The notes below the pieces were generated by a model. That model searched no databases and was not told where the DNA came from. It worked only from the letters and a program-made list of their open reading frames with translations. A stretch of DNA of 64,000 nucleotides, taken from NCBI GenBank assembly GCA_023439185.1, contig JAEXOR010000065.1, positions 124,001 to 188,000 of the forward strand. Reading direction: 5' to 3'. The stretch is from Bacillota bacterium. GTDB taxonomy: Bacteria > Bacillota > Desulfotomaculia > Desulfotomaculales > Desulfallaceae. The position numbers and the translations under genes were made by a program. Below are positions 22,195 to 30,559 of the stretch, piece by piece; position 1 is the first letter of the stretch; every line of letters begins with the position of its first letter.

Positions 22195-24645
22195 TTACTG
22201 TTGATTCTCCTCCAACCGTACCGCCAAAACCGTCATATCATCCATCACACGGCCGCTGCCGCTCAAGGCGAGCTTGACCAGAAGTTCGGCCACTTCTCCG
22301 GGGGGCAGGTCGATGATCTCCCCCAGCACGCCGGCCACCCAGTTTTCGTCCTCATGGGCGTTCCGGTGTGCGTCGATGACCCCGTCGGTGACCATGACCA
22401 TCATATCCTCGTCAGCCAGTTTTTCACGCCGGGAGAAAATACTTATTTCGTTCACAATCCCCACCGGCAGCGAACGGGACCGCACCACGTCCACCCTGCC
22501 GCCGCGGACTAAAAAGCTTGGGGCGGCCCCGATTTTAGTTAATTCAGCCCGGGCATGGTAAAGGTTGATTTCCAGCATATCCAGGGTGGCGAAGCTGTCT
22601 TCGGGCTCCCGCTGCATCATCACCGAATTAACGGTCCGAATGGCGGGCTCCCCGCCGTACCCGGCCCGCAGCAGTTGTTTGAGCAGTTTAAGGGTGGCGC
22701 CGCTTTCAGCCGCCGCCGCCGACCCCGAGCCCATGCCGTCGCTGAGCAGTATTACCAGGCGGCCGCCGGGGAGCTGGACCACGGCGTGCGTATCCCCGGA
22801 AACTTTGTTTCCTCCAGCGGCCAGCCGGGAAAGGCCCAGAGCTACGCCATGGTTTATGTCCGGGTAGAGCCGGAAAAGACAGAAGTGTTCTTCGCCGTGA
22901 CATACGCAGTCCGTAAAGGCCGGAACCAGGTTTTGGCCCGTCAGCCGGCTTAAAAGCGGCGCCACGTCGTAGCGGCATTTCTTCAAACCATAGCAGGCCG
23001 GCATGGTAATCTCCACTTCGCACCCATCGGCGACGGGATACAAAAACAGTTCGGACACCGGCAGGCCGGCGTGCTTCAGTTCCCTTTTCAGGTAATCGGC
23101 CCGGCGAAGCCAGTGGTCCTTTTCAGCTTCGGCTTCCAGGGCCAACTGCTCCACCACGCCGTTGATACCGCGCAGGTGGCCGGATACCAGTTCCCTGCCT
23201 TCCTGCCGGCAGTTTTCCCAGCATTGTTTAAGTCTTTGCAGCCGGTATAAACAGTTCATCCCAACGATCATCTCGCCGGAACGGGAGCACCGTTCGGTAA
23301 AGCCCGGGTCCAAATCGGCGGGTCTGATCCTTTCATCGCGCTTGACGGTCTCCCGCAAATACTCCAGGGTGTTTTTGGTGCTTTCGAACTTTTTCCCCCA
23401 GCACACCCGCCACAGCGGGCAACCGGCACAGACCATCTCCTTTAATTCCGCCACCAGATCCCCCGGGGCGGTTTTATTGCTCTCCGCTTCCCGAGCTACT
23501 CCGGTAAGCTCATAAATGCCGGTAATATCCTTGAATATCCCGGTCCAGCGTTTTAACTGCCCGGAAGAGGGGTTTTCATTCCCCGTCTCACCGCCGCCGG
23601 CAAAATCCCAGAGCTGCACCGATGGAAGGTAGTTGCGCAGCCCGTTTAAAAACACTCCCGGCAGCAGGAAAAAAATCAGCACCGCTACGGCGGATTCACC
23701 CAGCACCCCCAGGATGTCCCTGCCGCTGCCCAGGTAAACCGTAAGCAGAATACTGCCCATCAGGAAACCGGCCACCACTCCCGTCCGGCCCAGCACCCGG
23801 CAGACCCCGCCCAACAAACCGGCGAAGGCGGCGGCCCCCGCTGCGGCGGGTGAAACGGTGTACACCAGCCCCGGGAGCACCCCCATCACGGCGCCCGCCG
23901 AGGCCCCCAGGCCTCCCCCCCCGATATACCCGGCCGTCAGCACCACCAATCCAGCCATTACGCCGCCCGGACTGACGGAATGCCATTGCAGTTGCCCCGC
24001 CGCCGCCACCAGGCAGGAGAGCGCCAGCACCATGCAAAATAAATCGCCGGCCGGCGCCTGTTTGCGCCGGGCCACCCGATCCAGGCCCGTAAGGGCGTTA
24101 TAAAAGGCCACCGCCAGAAGCGCTCCGAAAACAGATTCGAACAAAACCCGGATATACTCGTAATTGCTGGGCGCGGTGAGGGCCACGTAACCGGTGCCCA
24201 TTATCGTCAGCACCGCGAATACCGCCCCCCCCAGCAGCCAACGCAGCCCCGCGGCGCCTGCGGGCAGTGAGTAAGCGGCCAAACCCGCCAACGCCAGCGA
24301 CGCCGTCCGCGTGATATATTCCCAACCGTCGTTCACCAGATACAACCCCATCGCCGCGCCCAGAAAAACCGGCCAGGCCCTGAGGCGATAAACGGCAAAT
24401 ACCGCCGCCGTCAGCGCCGGCCCGAAGGGGAACAACTCGCCCAGCAGCACGGCCCGGCCCAATAAAAAACCGGCCAGCAGCATTACCGCCGCTTCGGCCA
24501 GACCTTTCCACCCCAAACGCGGAATCCCGCCCAGCGGGGATTCCCTGAGAAAATCAAATCGCATCTGTGGCGCGCCGTTATTCTTCTCCAACCGGCTCTG
24601 GCCGGTATCCATCCCGTCAAACAAAATTCCACCCCTCTGTACCAT
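22195..24645 (-). CDS. spoIIE: Stage II sporulation protein E, PP2C phosphatase
   Basis: A protein of up to 816 aa that dephosphorylates SpoIIAA and so activates sigma F in the forespore; it also acts with FtsZ at the polar septum. About ten membrane helices lie at residues 45-330 (AVMLLAGFLLGRAVLLGELF and following). A central cysteine-containing region (MVCAGCPLWRVCWGKKFE) precedes the PP2C domain from about residue 600: VILLSDGMGSGSAAAAES, VMVTDGVIDAH, DDMTVLAVRL. A TTG or ATG a few codons in may be the true start. A diverged copy of its 3' end lies 900 bp downstream. Confidence 0.96.
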   Translation of the reverse strand: MVQRGGILFDGMDTGQSRLEKNNGAPQMRFDFLRESPLGGIPRLGWKGLAEAAVMLLAGFLLGRAVLLGELFPFGPALTAAVFAVYRLRAWPVFLGAAMGLYLVNDGWEYITRTASLALAGLAAYSLPAGAAGLRWLLGGAVFAVLTIMGTGYVALTAPSNYEYIRVLFESVFGALLAVAFYNALTGLDRVARRKQAPAGDLFCMVLALSCLVAAAGQLQWHSVSPGGVMAGLVVLTAGYIGGGGLGASAGAVMGVLPGLVYTVSPAAAGAAAFAGLLGGVCRVLGRTGVVAGFLMGSILLTVYLGSGRDILGVLGESAVAVLIFFLLPGVFLNGLRNYLPSVQLWDFAGGGETGNENPSSGQLKRWTGIFKDITGIYELTGVAREAESNKTAPGDLVAELKEMVCAGCPLWRVCWGKKFESTKNTLEYLRETVKRDERIRPADLDPGFTERCSRSGEMIVGMNCLYRLQRLKQCWENCRQEGRELVSGHLRGINGVVEQLALEAEAEKDHWLRRADYLKRELKHAGLPVSELFLYPVADGCEVEITMPACYGLKKCRYDVAPLLSRLTGQNLVPAFTDCVCHGEEHFCLFRLYPDINHGVALGLSRLAAGGNKVSGDTHAVVQLPGGRLVILLSDGMGSGSAAAAESGATLKLLKQLLRAGYGGEPAIRTVNSVMMQREPEDSFATLDMLEINLYHARAELTKIGAAPSFLVRGGRVDVVRSRSLPVGIVNEISIFSRREKLADEDMMVMVTDGVIDAHRNAHEDENWVAGVLGEIIDLPPGEVAELLVKLALSGSGRVMDDMTVLAVRLEENQQ

Positions 24646-24746
24646 AATACGGCGGCTGCCGGCAGCACAGGACCGCGTCTTTTAAAACATTATAGTACAA
24701 AAAGATGGAAATGTATTAACTTATTTGGTATTTTATTACAGTTAAA

Positions 24747-25625
24747 TTACGACATCCTTCCCGCTTCGGCGGCAAGTCCGTACAGGATGTCTGTTTCGCT
24801 CACCACCACCGAATCCGCGTCCAAACCCTGCAGTACCCGGTTCAGAATTCGGACGCCGGCGGGAATAATGTCGGCCCGCTCCGGCTGCAAACCGGGCAGA
24901 GCCTTTCTTTCTGCCAGGGTTAATCCATGCAGCTTTTTATCAAGCCGCTGCACCGTTTCCCGGGTCAGCCGGAATCCATGAATCCGCAGGGGATCATACA
25001 CCCGCAGATCCATGGAGACAGCCGCCAGGGTGGTCACCGTTCCGCCCACGCCCACCACTTCACCGTAACCGTACCGGCGTACCGCCGTCACCGCCTGCCC
25101 GATGGCCCGCCTGATTTGACCGTCACCGTATCCGCCCTCGGCCATGCGCACCGCCCCGGCATTAACGCTGACGCAAAAAGTGCGTCCGTCCGCGGACCAG
25201 GTAAATTCCGTGCTCCCGCCGCCGATATCAACCACCACGGCGTTACGCATATTCTCCAAACCGCCCATGACCCCCATAAAGCTTAGCCCGGCTTCCTCTT
25301 CGCCGGACAGCACCCGCAAAGTCCGCCCTGTTACGGTGCGCACCGAGCGGACGAATTCGTCCCGGTTGGCGGCGTCGCGCACCGCGCTGGTGGCCGCCAG
25401 CACGATATTTTTCGCCCTCAGTTCATCCGCCCGTTTAAGGTATTGTTCCAGAACCGCCAGGGTTTTTTCCACCGTTTCCGGTAACAGCCGGCCTGCGGTG
25501 ATACCCTGTCCCAGCCGGGTAATCTTTAAATCCGTGTGCAGCGGAACAACCTTGCCCGGTTCATTTACCTCCGCCACCAGCAGCCGCACGGAATTGCTGC
25601 CCACGTCAACGGCAGCGACAATCAT
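24747..25625 (-). CDS. Exopolyphosphatase / pppGpp phosphatase family
   Basis: A 292-aa Ppx/GppA protein. ATP-grasp-like phosphate-binding motifs: AAVDVGSNSVRLLVAE at the start and VVVDIGGGSTEFTW near residue 115; GEVVGVGGTVTTLA further on. It hydrolyses inorganic polyphosphate or pppGpp. It is the short form without the C-terminal HD domain. The ATG at 25625 is chosen because GGGGTGGGG lies just upstream and the product then begins at the conserved strand. Confidence 0.92.
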   Translation of the reverse strand: MIVAAVDVGSNSVRLLVAEVNEPGKVVPLHTDLKITRLGQGITAGRLLPETVEKTLAVLEQYLKRADELRAKNIVLAATSAVRDAANRDEFVRSVRTVTGRTLRVLSGEEEAGLSFMGVMGGLENMRNAVVVDIGGGSTEFTWSADGRTFCVSVNAGAVRMAEGGYGDGQIRRAIGQAVTAVRRYGYGEVVGVGGTVTTLAAVSMDLRVYDPLRIHGFRLTRETVQRLDKKLHGLTLAERKALPGLQPERADIIPAGVRILNRVLQGLDADSVVVSETDILYGLAAEAGRMS

Positions 25626-25645
25626 CGGCCCCACCCCTTGATAAT

Positions 25646-25672
25646 ATAAAAAGCATTCCACCAGGAATGCTT
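25646..25672 (-). terminator. Terminator after the S1-domain gene
   Basis: Arms AAGCATTCC (25651-25659) and GGAATGCTT (25664-25672). On the minus strand a run of five T follows. Confidence 0.8.
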
Positions 25673-25691
25673 CAAGCTGCGTTTTAATTTT

Positions 25692-26066
25692 TTAACCGCG
25701 TCTTCCGGTTCCCCGGCCGCCGCGCTTGGAATCGGTGTTCCGCCGCAAACTCTGCAGCCGCTCGTCGCTGTCCTTCATAAAGCGGTTTATTTTTTCTTCA
25801 AATGAAATTTCCGGTTTTCTGCGGCGCGGTTTTTCGATGGCCTGCTTGATGGATAACCCAATTTTACCCCGGGGGTCTACGGAAATGACTTTTACTTTAA
25901 CCCGGTCACTGACTTTGAAGAAATCATTAATATCTTTTACATATTCCTCAGCAATTTCGGAAATATGCACCAGCCCGGTCAGCCCACCAGGCAATTCGAT
26001 GAAAGCACCGAAATTTGTAATTCCGGTAACTTTGCCTTCCAAAATATTCCCCGCTTGCACTGGCAT
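25692..26066 (-). CDS. yabR: S1 RNA-binding protein, YabR type
   Basis: A 124-aa protein. One S1 OB-fold at residues 1-75 (GNILEGKVTGITNFGAFIEL, GLVHISEIAEEYVKDINDFF, VKVKVISVDPRGKIGLSIKQ), then a basic tail (KPRRRKPE, RGGRGTGRRG). Related proteins bind RNA or the small ribosomal subunit. ATG 26066 is the start expected for the family. It sits between divIC and spoIIE as in Bacillus. Confidence 0.88.
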   Translation of the reverse strand: MPVQAGNILEGKVTGITNFGAFIELPGGLTGLVHISEIAEEYVKDINDFFKVSDRVKVKVISVDPRGKIGLSIKQAIEKPRRRKPEISFEEKINRFMKDSDERLQSLRRNTDSKRGGRGTGRRG

Positions 26067-26161
26067 GCTACAAAATTTCCCCCTGCCGGACATAAAAGAC
26101 CTTGATTAATTATATCAAAGCCACGCTTAGTGTCAAGCATGCCGTTCACGAATACCGTTCA

Positions 26162-26566
26162 TTAATCGCTTACTTGCACGCCGGTTGTCCCTGGCGCTTC
26201 CGAAGCTCCCGGAGTCACCGGCACGATCCTGGTTTCCCCCGGCTTGACCAGACCCAATTTCTCCCTGGCCACCTGTTCCACGTACGCGTCGGACTGCAGC
26301 AGTTCCAACTGTTGACTTAAGCCCCGGTTAACCTCCCGCAGTTGCTGCACCTCGGCCTGAACGGCCTTAAGGTCCCGCTGCATTGTGTAAAGGGAGTCAA
26401 AGCGGCCGCTCAGGGATACGGAGACATACACCAGCAACAACGCTACTATCAGCAGCGGCAGCTTGCTGCGGGAAAACTGGAATGTCCGGCGGCGTTTCTG
26501 CCCGGCTTTACGCTCGTCGTTGACCACACTATCGCTATACCTGTCCTGCCATGTACCGGTCGTCAA
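26162..26566 (-). CDS. divIC: Septum formation initiator, DivIC/FtsB family
   Basis: A single-pass membrane protein of about 134 aa. Cytoplasmic basic N-terminus (about 35 residues), membrane helix LPLLIVALLLVYVSVSLSG, extracytoplasmic coiled coil (LKAVQAEVQQLREVNRGLSQ) and the family ending YVEQVAREKLGLVKPGE. It links FtsL to the division machinery. AAGGAG lies too close to the GTG at 26575, so the TTG at 26566 is preferred. Confidence 0.9.
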   Translation of the reverse strand: MTTGTWQDRYSDSVVNDERKAGQKRRRTFQFSRSKLPLLIVALLLVYVSVSLSGRFDSLYTMQRDLKAVQAEVQQLREVNRGLSQQLELLQSDAYVEQVAREKLGLVKPGETRIVPVTPGASEAPGTTGVQVSD

Positions 26567-26571
26567 CTTGA

Positions 26572-26799
26572 TCACTCTCCTTCGTCATCCGGTCCGAACA
26601 ACCCCAGGTTTTGTCCCGGGATAACAATGACCACTTCGTAGCCCTTCGCCCTGGCCCTGCCGAACAACGTGGCCACTGTGCTGGCGCTGATTCCCAAACG
26701 TTCCGCCACTTGGTCGTTGGAATATCCCATTTCCTTGAGCGTGACCGCCTGTCGTTCCCGAAAACTGAGTTTTTCCGCACCCCTAATCTCAATATGCAA
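26572..26799 (-). CDS. Sigma-region-4-like HTH protein
   Basis: A 75-aa protein with a LuxR/sigma region 4 type HTH: SFRERQAVTLKEMGYSNDQV then AERLGISASTVATLFGRARA. It has a TTG start with GAGGTGG 6 bases upstream, and its end overlaps the divIC start region, so the two genes are translationally linked. It lacks the rest of a sigma factor. Probably a small transcription regulator found at this place in Peptococcaceae; its target is unknown. Confidence 0.75.
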   Translation of the reverse strand: MHIEIRGAEKLSFRERQAVTLKEMGYSNDQVAERLGISASTVATLFGRARAKGYEVVIVIPGQNLGLFGPDDEGE

Positions 26800-26974
26800 T
26801 CAGGCCACCTCGCCCGCCCGTCCGCAGATTTAAAGCCAAGATAAGTTATTTATAAACCACTTACTCATGACAATATTACTACAATCTAACTACAAATCTT
26901 CTACGTATGTAAAAAATCTCCTGCCAGTCTGAGTTGTTTTTTAAAAAATTTCCATTTCGTAGGGGCGCCCACAA
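26800..26974. other. Intergenic stretch with a repeat fragment
   Basis: AT-rich spacer; 26959-26970 reads GTAGGGGCGCCC, a partial copy of the dispersed repeat seen whole at 33282-33353. Confidence 0.4.
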
Positions 26975-27005
26975 GCAAAAAGCCGGCTGTCAACCGGCTT
27001 TTTGC
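26975..27005 (-). terminator. Terminator overlapping a gene end
   Basis: Arms GCAAAAAGCCGG (26975-26986) and CCGGCTTTTTGC (26994-27005). The stop codon of the winged-helix gene lies in the loop. Confidence 0.8.
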
Positions 27006-27274
27006 TCTTCCACCAGGGCGAGGTATTCATCCCCCAGCCTGGTAAGGCTGCATATTTTGCTTTTACCCTCGGTGGAAACGTCCACCAGGCCGAGAGCATA
27101 AAGCTGCATAATCACGTGGTCCAGCACTGCCCTCTTAACCCTTGAAAGCAGAGACAGGTCTTCCTTGTTCATGCTTCCTTCAGTCACCAGTGCTTCCAGC
27201 ACCCGGGCGGCCTCGTCGGGCAGCCGGTCCCCCGCCCTGACCAAATAATCCGCCAAAGGCGTTGTGCTTATCAT
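26990..27274 (-). CDS. Small winged-helix DNA-binding protein
   Basis: A 94-aa protein predicted to be one winged helix: DEAARVLEALVTEGSMNKED, LSLLSRVKRAVLDHVIMQLY, then GLVDVSTEGKSKICSLTRLG as the wing. A GGAGG lies 10 bases before the ATG. It is divergent from spoIIR. Likely a transcriptional regulator of unknown target. Confidence 0.7.
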   Translation of the reverse strand: MISTTPLADYLVRAGDRLPDEAARVLEALVTEGSMNKEDLSLLSRVKRAVLDHVIMQLYALGLVDVSTEGKSKICSLTRLGDEYLALVEEQKAG

Positions 27275-27464
27275 ATAAGCATCCCTCCTATATCTATATT
27301 GTTGCCTTTTTTCTTAATTGATAAGCAAGCCACTAAATAAATTTTTCGCATGTTTACCGGAACAATTTTTGGAAACACTATTACCAATTGACTAAATAAT
27401 TGTCTACGTCTGGTTTGACGGCAAACCGGCAACTTATGGCAATACTAATTAATGAGGTGTGAAA
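27275..27464. other. Divergent intergenic region
   Basis: 190 bp between the winged-helix gene and spoIIR. It must hold both promoters. In Bacillus spoIIR is read by sigma F; I could not assign a convincing -35/-10 pair by eye. Confidence 0.4.
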
Positions 27465-28178
27465 ATGATGGGTATCAAAAACGGCAAAAAAACCGGCGCG
27501 ATCATAATCATGCTGCTGCTGGCCTGCACAGGTGTCTTTCACGGCTGGAAACAGTACGGCGTCCAACCCCCGGGGCTGATTCGCCTGCATGTGGTGGCCA
27601 ACAGCAACACCTTTTATGATCAGGATTTAAAATACCAGGTTAAGGATCGGATCGTTGAGGAAATGTCGGCCTCCTTTAAAAGCGCGGCCGACATGGAGGA
27701 AGCCCGGGCTGTTTCCATTGCCGAAAGAACCGTAATTGAGCGTATCGCCCGGGACGAAATCCGGCAGCGGGGATATGATTACCCCGTGCGGGTAGAGCAG
27801 GGGACCTACTATTTCCCGGTTAAAACCTATACTGTGCAAGACGGCGGCGGTGTTTCCAGGCTGACCCTGTCCCCGGGGCGGTATGAAGCGGTAAGGGTAA
27901 TTATCGGCAGCGGGCGGGGAGCCAACTGGTGGTGCGTGCTGTTCCCGCCGCTATGTTTTACCGACGTCAGCCGGTCCCAACCGTCGGTAGCGGTTTCACC
28001 CGCCTCGGCGGTGGAAGATGTGGACGCCCCGGCTGACAAAGAAAACTCCGGGCAGCGCTATTCTCCGGTAGTCCGTGATGTCGCTCCGGATCAACAAATC
28101 AGCGCGGACAATTCCGGAACACCGCGGATAGAATACCGTTTCCGCATCCTGGAATGGTGGCAAAGGATTTTCAGTTAA
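27465..28178 (+). CDS. spoIIR: Stage II sporulation protein R
   Basis: A 237-aa signalling protein secreted from the forespore that triggers SpoIIGA to process pro-sigma E. N-terminal membrane/signal segment (IIIMLLLACTGVFHGW), then the family motifs LIRLHVVANSNTFYDQDLKY and VRVIIGSGRGANWWCVLFPP. The last 65 residues are a low-conservation extension. ATG 27465 is preferred over the GTG two codons earlier because GAGGTG is then 6 bases away. Confidence 0.95.
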   Translation: MMGIKNGKKTGAIIIMLLLACTGVFHGWKQYGVQPPGLIRLHVVANSNTFYDQDLKYQVKDRIVEEMSASFKSAADMEEARAVSIAERTVIERIARDEIRQRGYDYPVRVEQGTYYFPVKTYTVQDGGGVSRLTLSPGRYEAVRVIIGSGRGANWWCVLFPPLCFTDVSRSQPSVAVSPASAVEDVDAPADKENSGQRYSPVVRDVAPDQQISADNSGTPRIEYRFRILEWWQRIFS

Positions 28179-28251
28179 CGGCTTGCATCTTTTAATAAAC
28201 CGGTGTATCTTGAAAAGAGAATTTGGAAAAGAAAATATCTGGAGGGTAACA

Positions 28252-28506
28252 ATGCAGCACACCACCAACACCAGAGTCGTTTTTGCCGGTTCTGAGGAAG
28301 AAGCCCGGCAACAATACCTCGCCCTGGACATTAAAACCGAGGACCCTGAGGCTGTCTTGGAATGTTACAAGGCGATCGAAGACGAGGAGTTCGACCTGGC
28401 CGCGGATTTTAACTTTATCGGTGAGATATCCGTTTCACCGGAGGTAATGGAGGTAATCCGCCAGGACCCGGAGCGGGCTTATGTATTGTACTACCTGGAA
28501 AACTAA
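28252..28506 (+). CDS. Conserved small acidic protein
   Basis: An 84-aa protein with GGAGGG 5 bases before the ATG, just downstream of spoIIR and perhaps co-transcribed. It is acidic and helical (FAGSEEEARQQYLALDIKTE, DPERAYVLYYLEN at the end). No known domain recognised. It is stably placed between spoIIR and yabQ; a sporulation link is only inferred from that. Confidence 0.65.
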   Translation: MQHTTNTRVVFAGSEEEARQQYLALDIKTEDPEAVLECYKAIEDEEFDLAADFNFIGEISVSPEVMEVIRQDPERAYVLYYLEN

Positions 28507-28536
28507 AAAGTCGGGCGGGTGGAAGCTTCCACCCGC
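28506..28536. terminator. Shared terminator between convergent genes
   Basis: Perfect palindrome at 28515-28536 (arm GCGGGTGGAAG), with AAAAAG on the left that becomes a T run for the minus-strand yabQ. Confidence 0.8.
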
Positions 28537-28539
28537 TCA

Positions 28540-29103
28540 TTACTTGCGTTTCAGCACCGCCTTTATTTCCCGCCAGCGCGCCGCCTGAAGCCTATAAAAA
28601 GCTTTTACCGGCGCGGGGGTTATTCTTTTAACCGCCGCCGCTGCCAACCCGCCGGCTTTGCCAATGCCTCTGCCCAATAACCGGAAGAGGAAAAGCACAC
28701 CCAAATACAGCATCCGGAACGGGAAAAACAGCACCTTCATAATCCATGCTATCACCCGTCCGATCCGGCAAAACACCCGGACAATTAGCTCCAAACAAAA
28801 AATAATTGCTTTCCTCACCGTCCGGCGGCATAACCAGTGGTAAAAAACAGCGCCGATACCCAAACCCAGGAGCACAAAAAAACGCACCTCGCCCTGGTTA
28901 TAATACCAGAGCATGGCGTAAACCACCGCCGTCAATATCAGCCAAAATAAAATATCACCCACATGCACGGCTATTTTCCCGGGTCGAAGCAAGTAGCCGG
29001 CCCCGGCATAAAAATCATAAATAACCCCCGCCAGCATTCCGGTTAAAATAGTATAAAAAAATAGCATAAACTGTCCGGCTACAGCTTCCGCCACCACTAT
29101 CAC
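28540..29103 (-). CDS. yabQ: Spore cortex membrane protein YabQ
   Basis: A 187-aa membrane protein needed for spore cortex formation in Bacillus. Helices near residues 10-30 (MLFFYTILTGMLAGVIYDFY), 48-65, 73-90 and a long hydrophobic stretch about 95-145. The basic C-terminal tail is cytoplasmic (YRLQAARWREIKAVLKRK). It follows yabP by 24 bases in the same operon, as in other spore formers. Starts at GTG. Confidence 0.9.
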   Translation of the reverse strand: MIVVAEAVAGQFMLFFYTILTGMLAGVIYDFYAGAGYLLRPGKIAVHVGDILFWLILTAVVYAMLWYYNQGEVRFFVLLGLGIGAVFYHWLCRRTVRKAIIFCLELIVRVFCRIGRVIAWIMKVLFFPFRMLYLGVLFLFRLLGRGIGKAGGLAAAAVKRITPAPVKAFYRLQAARWREIKAVLKRK

Positions 29104-29127
29104 CCCAAGGATTGAGAATCTGCACGC

Positions 29128-29412
29128 CTATTTTAAAATCCTCTCCATCAGTCCCTTGCTCCTGGCTCCCCTGGAGGCTTTACTTTCGCTGAATACCATG
29201 TGGTCCACCCTGCCTTCCACTACCAGGTTCCCTTCCTCCAGATTCAACTGGGTGATGTGCAGATACTCGCCCCGGATCAAAAGGTGCCCCATGTTTGTAT
29301 CCAGGTTGATTTCCTTTTCATTAAATCCGCCTACATGCTCCACGCCGTCCACAACAAGGTGCTTTCGTTCCGTAAGGAGAAGCCGGTTTTCAAAAACTTG
29401 TTTTTGTTCCAT
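29128..29412 (-). CDS. yabP: Sporulation protein YabP
   Basis: A 94-aa YabP/YqfC-family protein: RKHLVVDGVEHVGGFNEKEI and MGHLLIRGEYLHITQLNLEE then GNLVVEGRVDHMVF. It is all beta and, with YabQ, is required for cortex synthesis; sigma E genes in Bacillus. GGAGGTG lies 9 bases before the ATG. The C-terminal basic tail (ASRGARSKGLMERILK) is longer than in some homologues. Confidence 0.92.
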   Translation of the reverse strand: MEQKQVFENRLLLTERKHLVVDGVEHVGGFNEKEINLDTNMGHLLIRGEYLHITQLNLEEGNLVVEGRVDHMVFSESKASRGARSKGLMERILK

Positions 29413-29540
29413 TAACCATTCACCTCCGGCCCGGGAACACGGGTCAACAGGTCAACCTGTTTACCAGTGGTTTATCATACAGCAACCCGGATAATAAGAT
29501 ATCAGTTTATATTATGTCCCTGTCCCCAAATTATGCGGAA

Positions 29541-29568
29541 AATAAAAGGCGCCATCGAAATGGCGCCT
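29541..29568 (-). terminator. Terminator of the SpoIID-like gene
   Basis: Arms AGGCGCCAT (29547-29555) and ATGGCGCCT (29560-29568); on the minus strand TTTTATTTTCC follows. Confidence 0.8.
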
Positions 29569-30533
29569 TAATCCCAGAGCTTTTGAATATCCACGTCCCG
29601 GTAATAAAACCTGATAATGTCCCGGGGGCTTTTCCCCTCTTGGGCCATCTTATTGGCCCCCCACTGGCATAATCCCACTCCGTGCCCGAACCCCTTACCT
29701 TCCAGTACCAGGTTGCCTCCCTCAATCGCTGCCCGGGATATCAACATGGATCGTACTTCTTCGCTGCCCAGTGCCAATCTGAGCTGGGGACCGCTGACCG
29801 TGGCGGAACCGATTTTCATTTTGGTTATCCTGCCGGAAGGCCCCCTTTCAGCTATATTAACTTCGCTAATATTGCCCGGATCGTTTCCGCTGATTTCCTG
29901 TACCGCCGTTCTTACCCGTGCAAGAGGTATTTGGGCCCGCCATTGTTTGTTTTCCGGCGCCGTAACCTCCAGGCAGCCATCCCGCGCTCCGGCCTTGATA
30001 TATTTTGTGGGCTCTTTAAAATACGCCAGCCCCTCTTCGGCCGAGGCGGATATACCGCCGTCACACGCCGAAAACCAGCCCTTCACATAATCGCCCTGAC
30101 TGGTGATTACTTCTCCACGGGTGGATTTTACGGCCTCAAGCACCCGGTCATTTATCCTTTCCGGGTTATACGCCTGAAACTCCTCCACATCCGTGGACGC
30201 GTCGGTTCCGTGTAACTTTTTAACCCGACCGGCCTGTATGTTTTCCATGGTAAAGGTGCGGGCAACAATCGCCTGTGCCGCTAGGGCGTTCACGGGCCAG
30301 GTGGGCTCCATTTCCGCCGCCACCACCCCGGCCAAATACTCTTCCAGCTTAATATCCTTTTTAACGCCCTGTTCCTTTACAAACAGGCTAATGGTAGGTT
30401 CTTCATCGGGTGCTCCCGGAACCTGTTCCACGGATTTTCGCTCCGGCGCCCTGGTACAGCCCCAGGCCAAAATCAGCACCATCAATAAGACAATTATTTT
30501 TTTGTCCGGTCTCAAAGTGTACCCCTCCCGCAC
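29568..30533 (-). CDS. SpoIID/LytB-domain lipoprotein
   Basis: A 321-aa lipoprotein: signal segment IIVLLMVLILAWGC with lipobox Cys near residue 26. The SpoIID domain follows: LEEYLAGVVAAEMEPTWPVN, ALAAQAIVARTFTMENIQAG, and near the end GKGFGHGVGLCQWGANKMAQ. SpoIID proteins are lytic transglycosylases acting on denuded peptidoglycan strands. It lies between yabP and rqcP, where Bacillus has no such gene; the usual spoIID is elsewhere, so this is probably a paralogue. Confidence 0.88.
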   Translation of the reverse strand: MREGYTLRPDKKIIVLLMVLILAWGCTRAPERKSVEQVPGAPDEEPTISLFVKEQGVKKDIKLEEYLAGVVAAEMEPTWPVNALAAQAIVARTFTMENIQAGRVKKLHGTDASTDVEEFQAYNPERINDRVLEAVKSTRGEVITSQGDYVKGWFSACDGGISASAEEGLAYFKEPTKYIKAGARDGCLEVTAPENKQWRAQIPLARVRTAVQEISGNDPGNISEVNIAERGPSGRITKMKIGSATVSGPQLRLALGSEEVRSMLISRAAIEGGNLVLEGKGFGHGVGLCQWGANKMAQEGKSPRDIIRFYYRDVDIQKLWD

Positions 30534-30559
30534 TTTTTTTTATTTTTTGTGCGGAAGGA

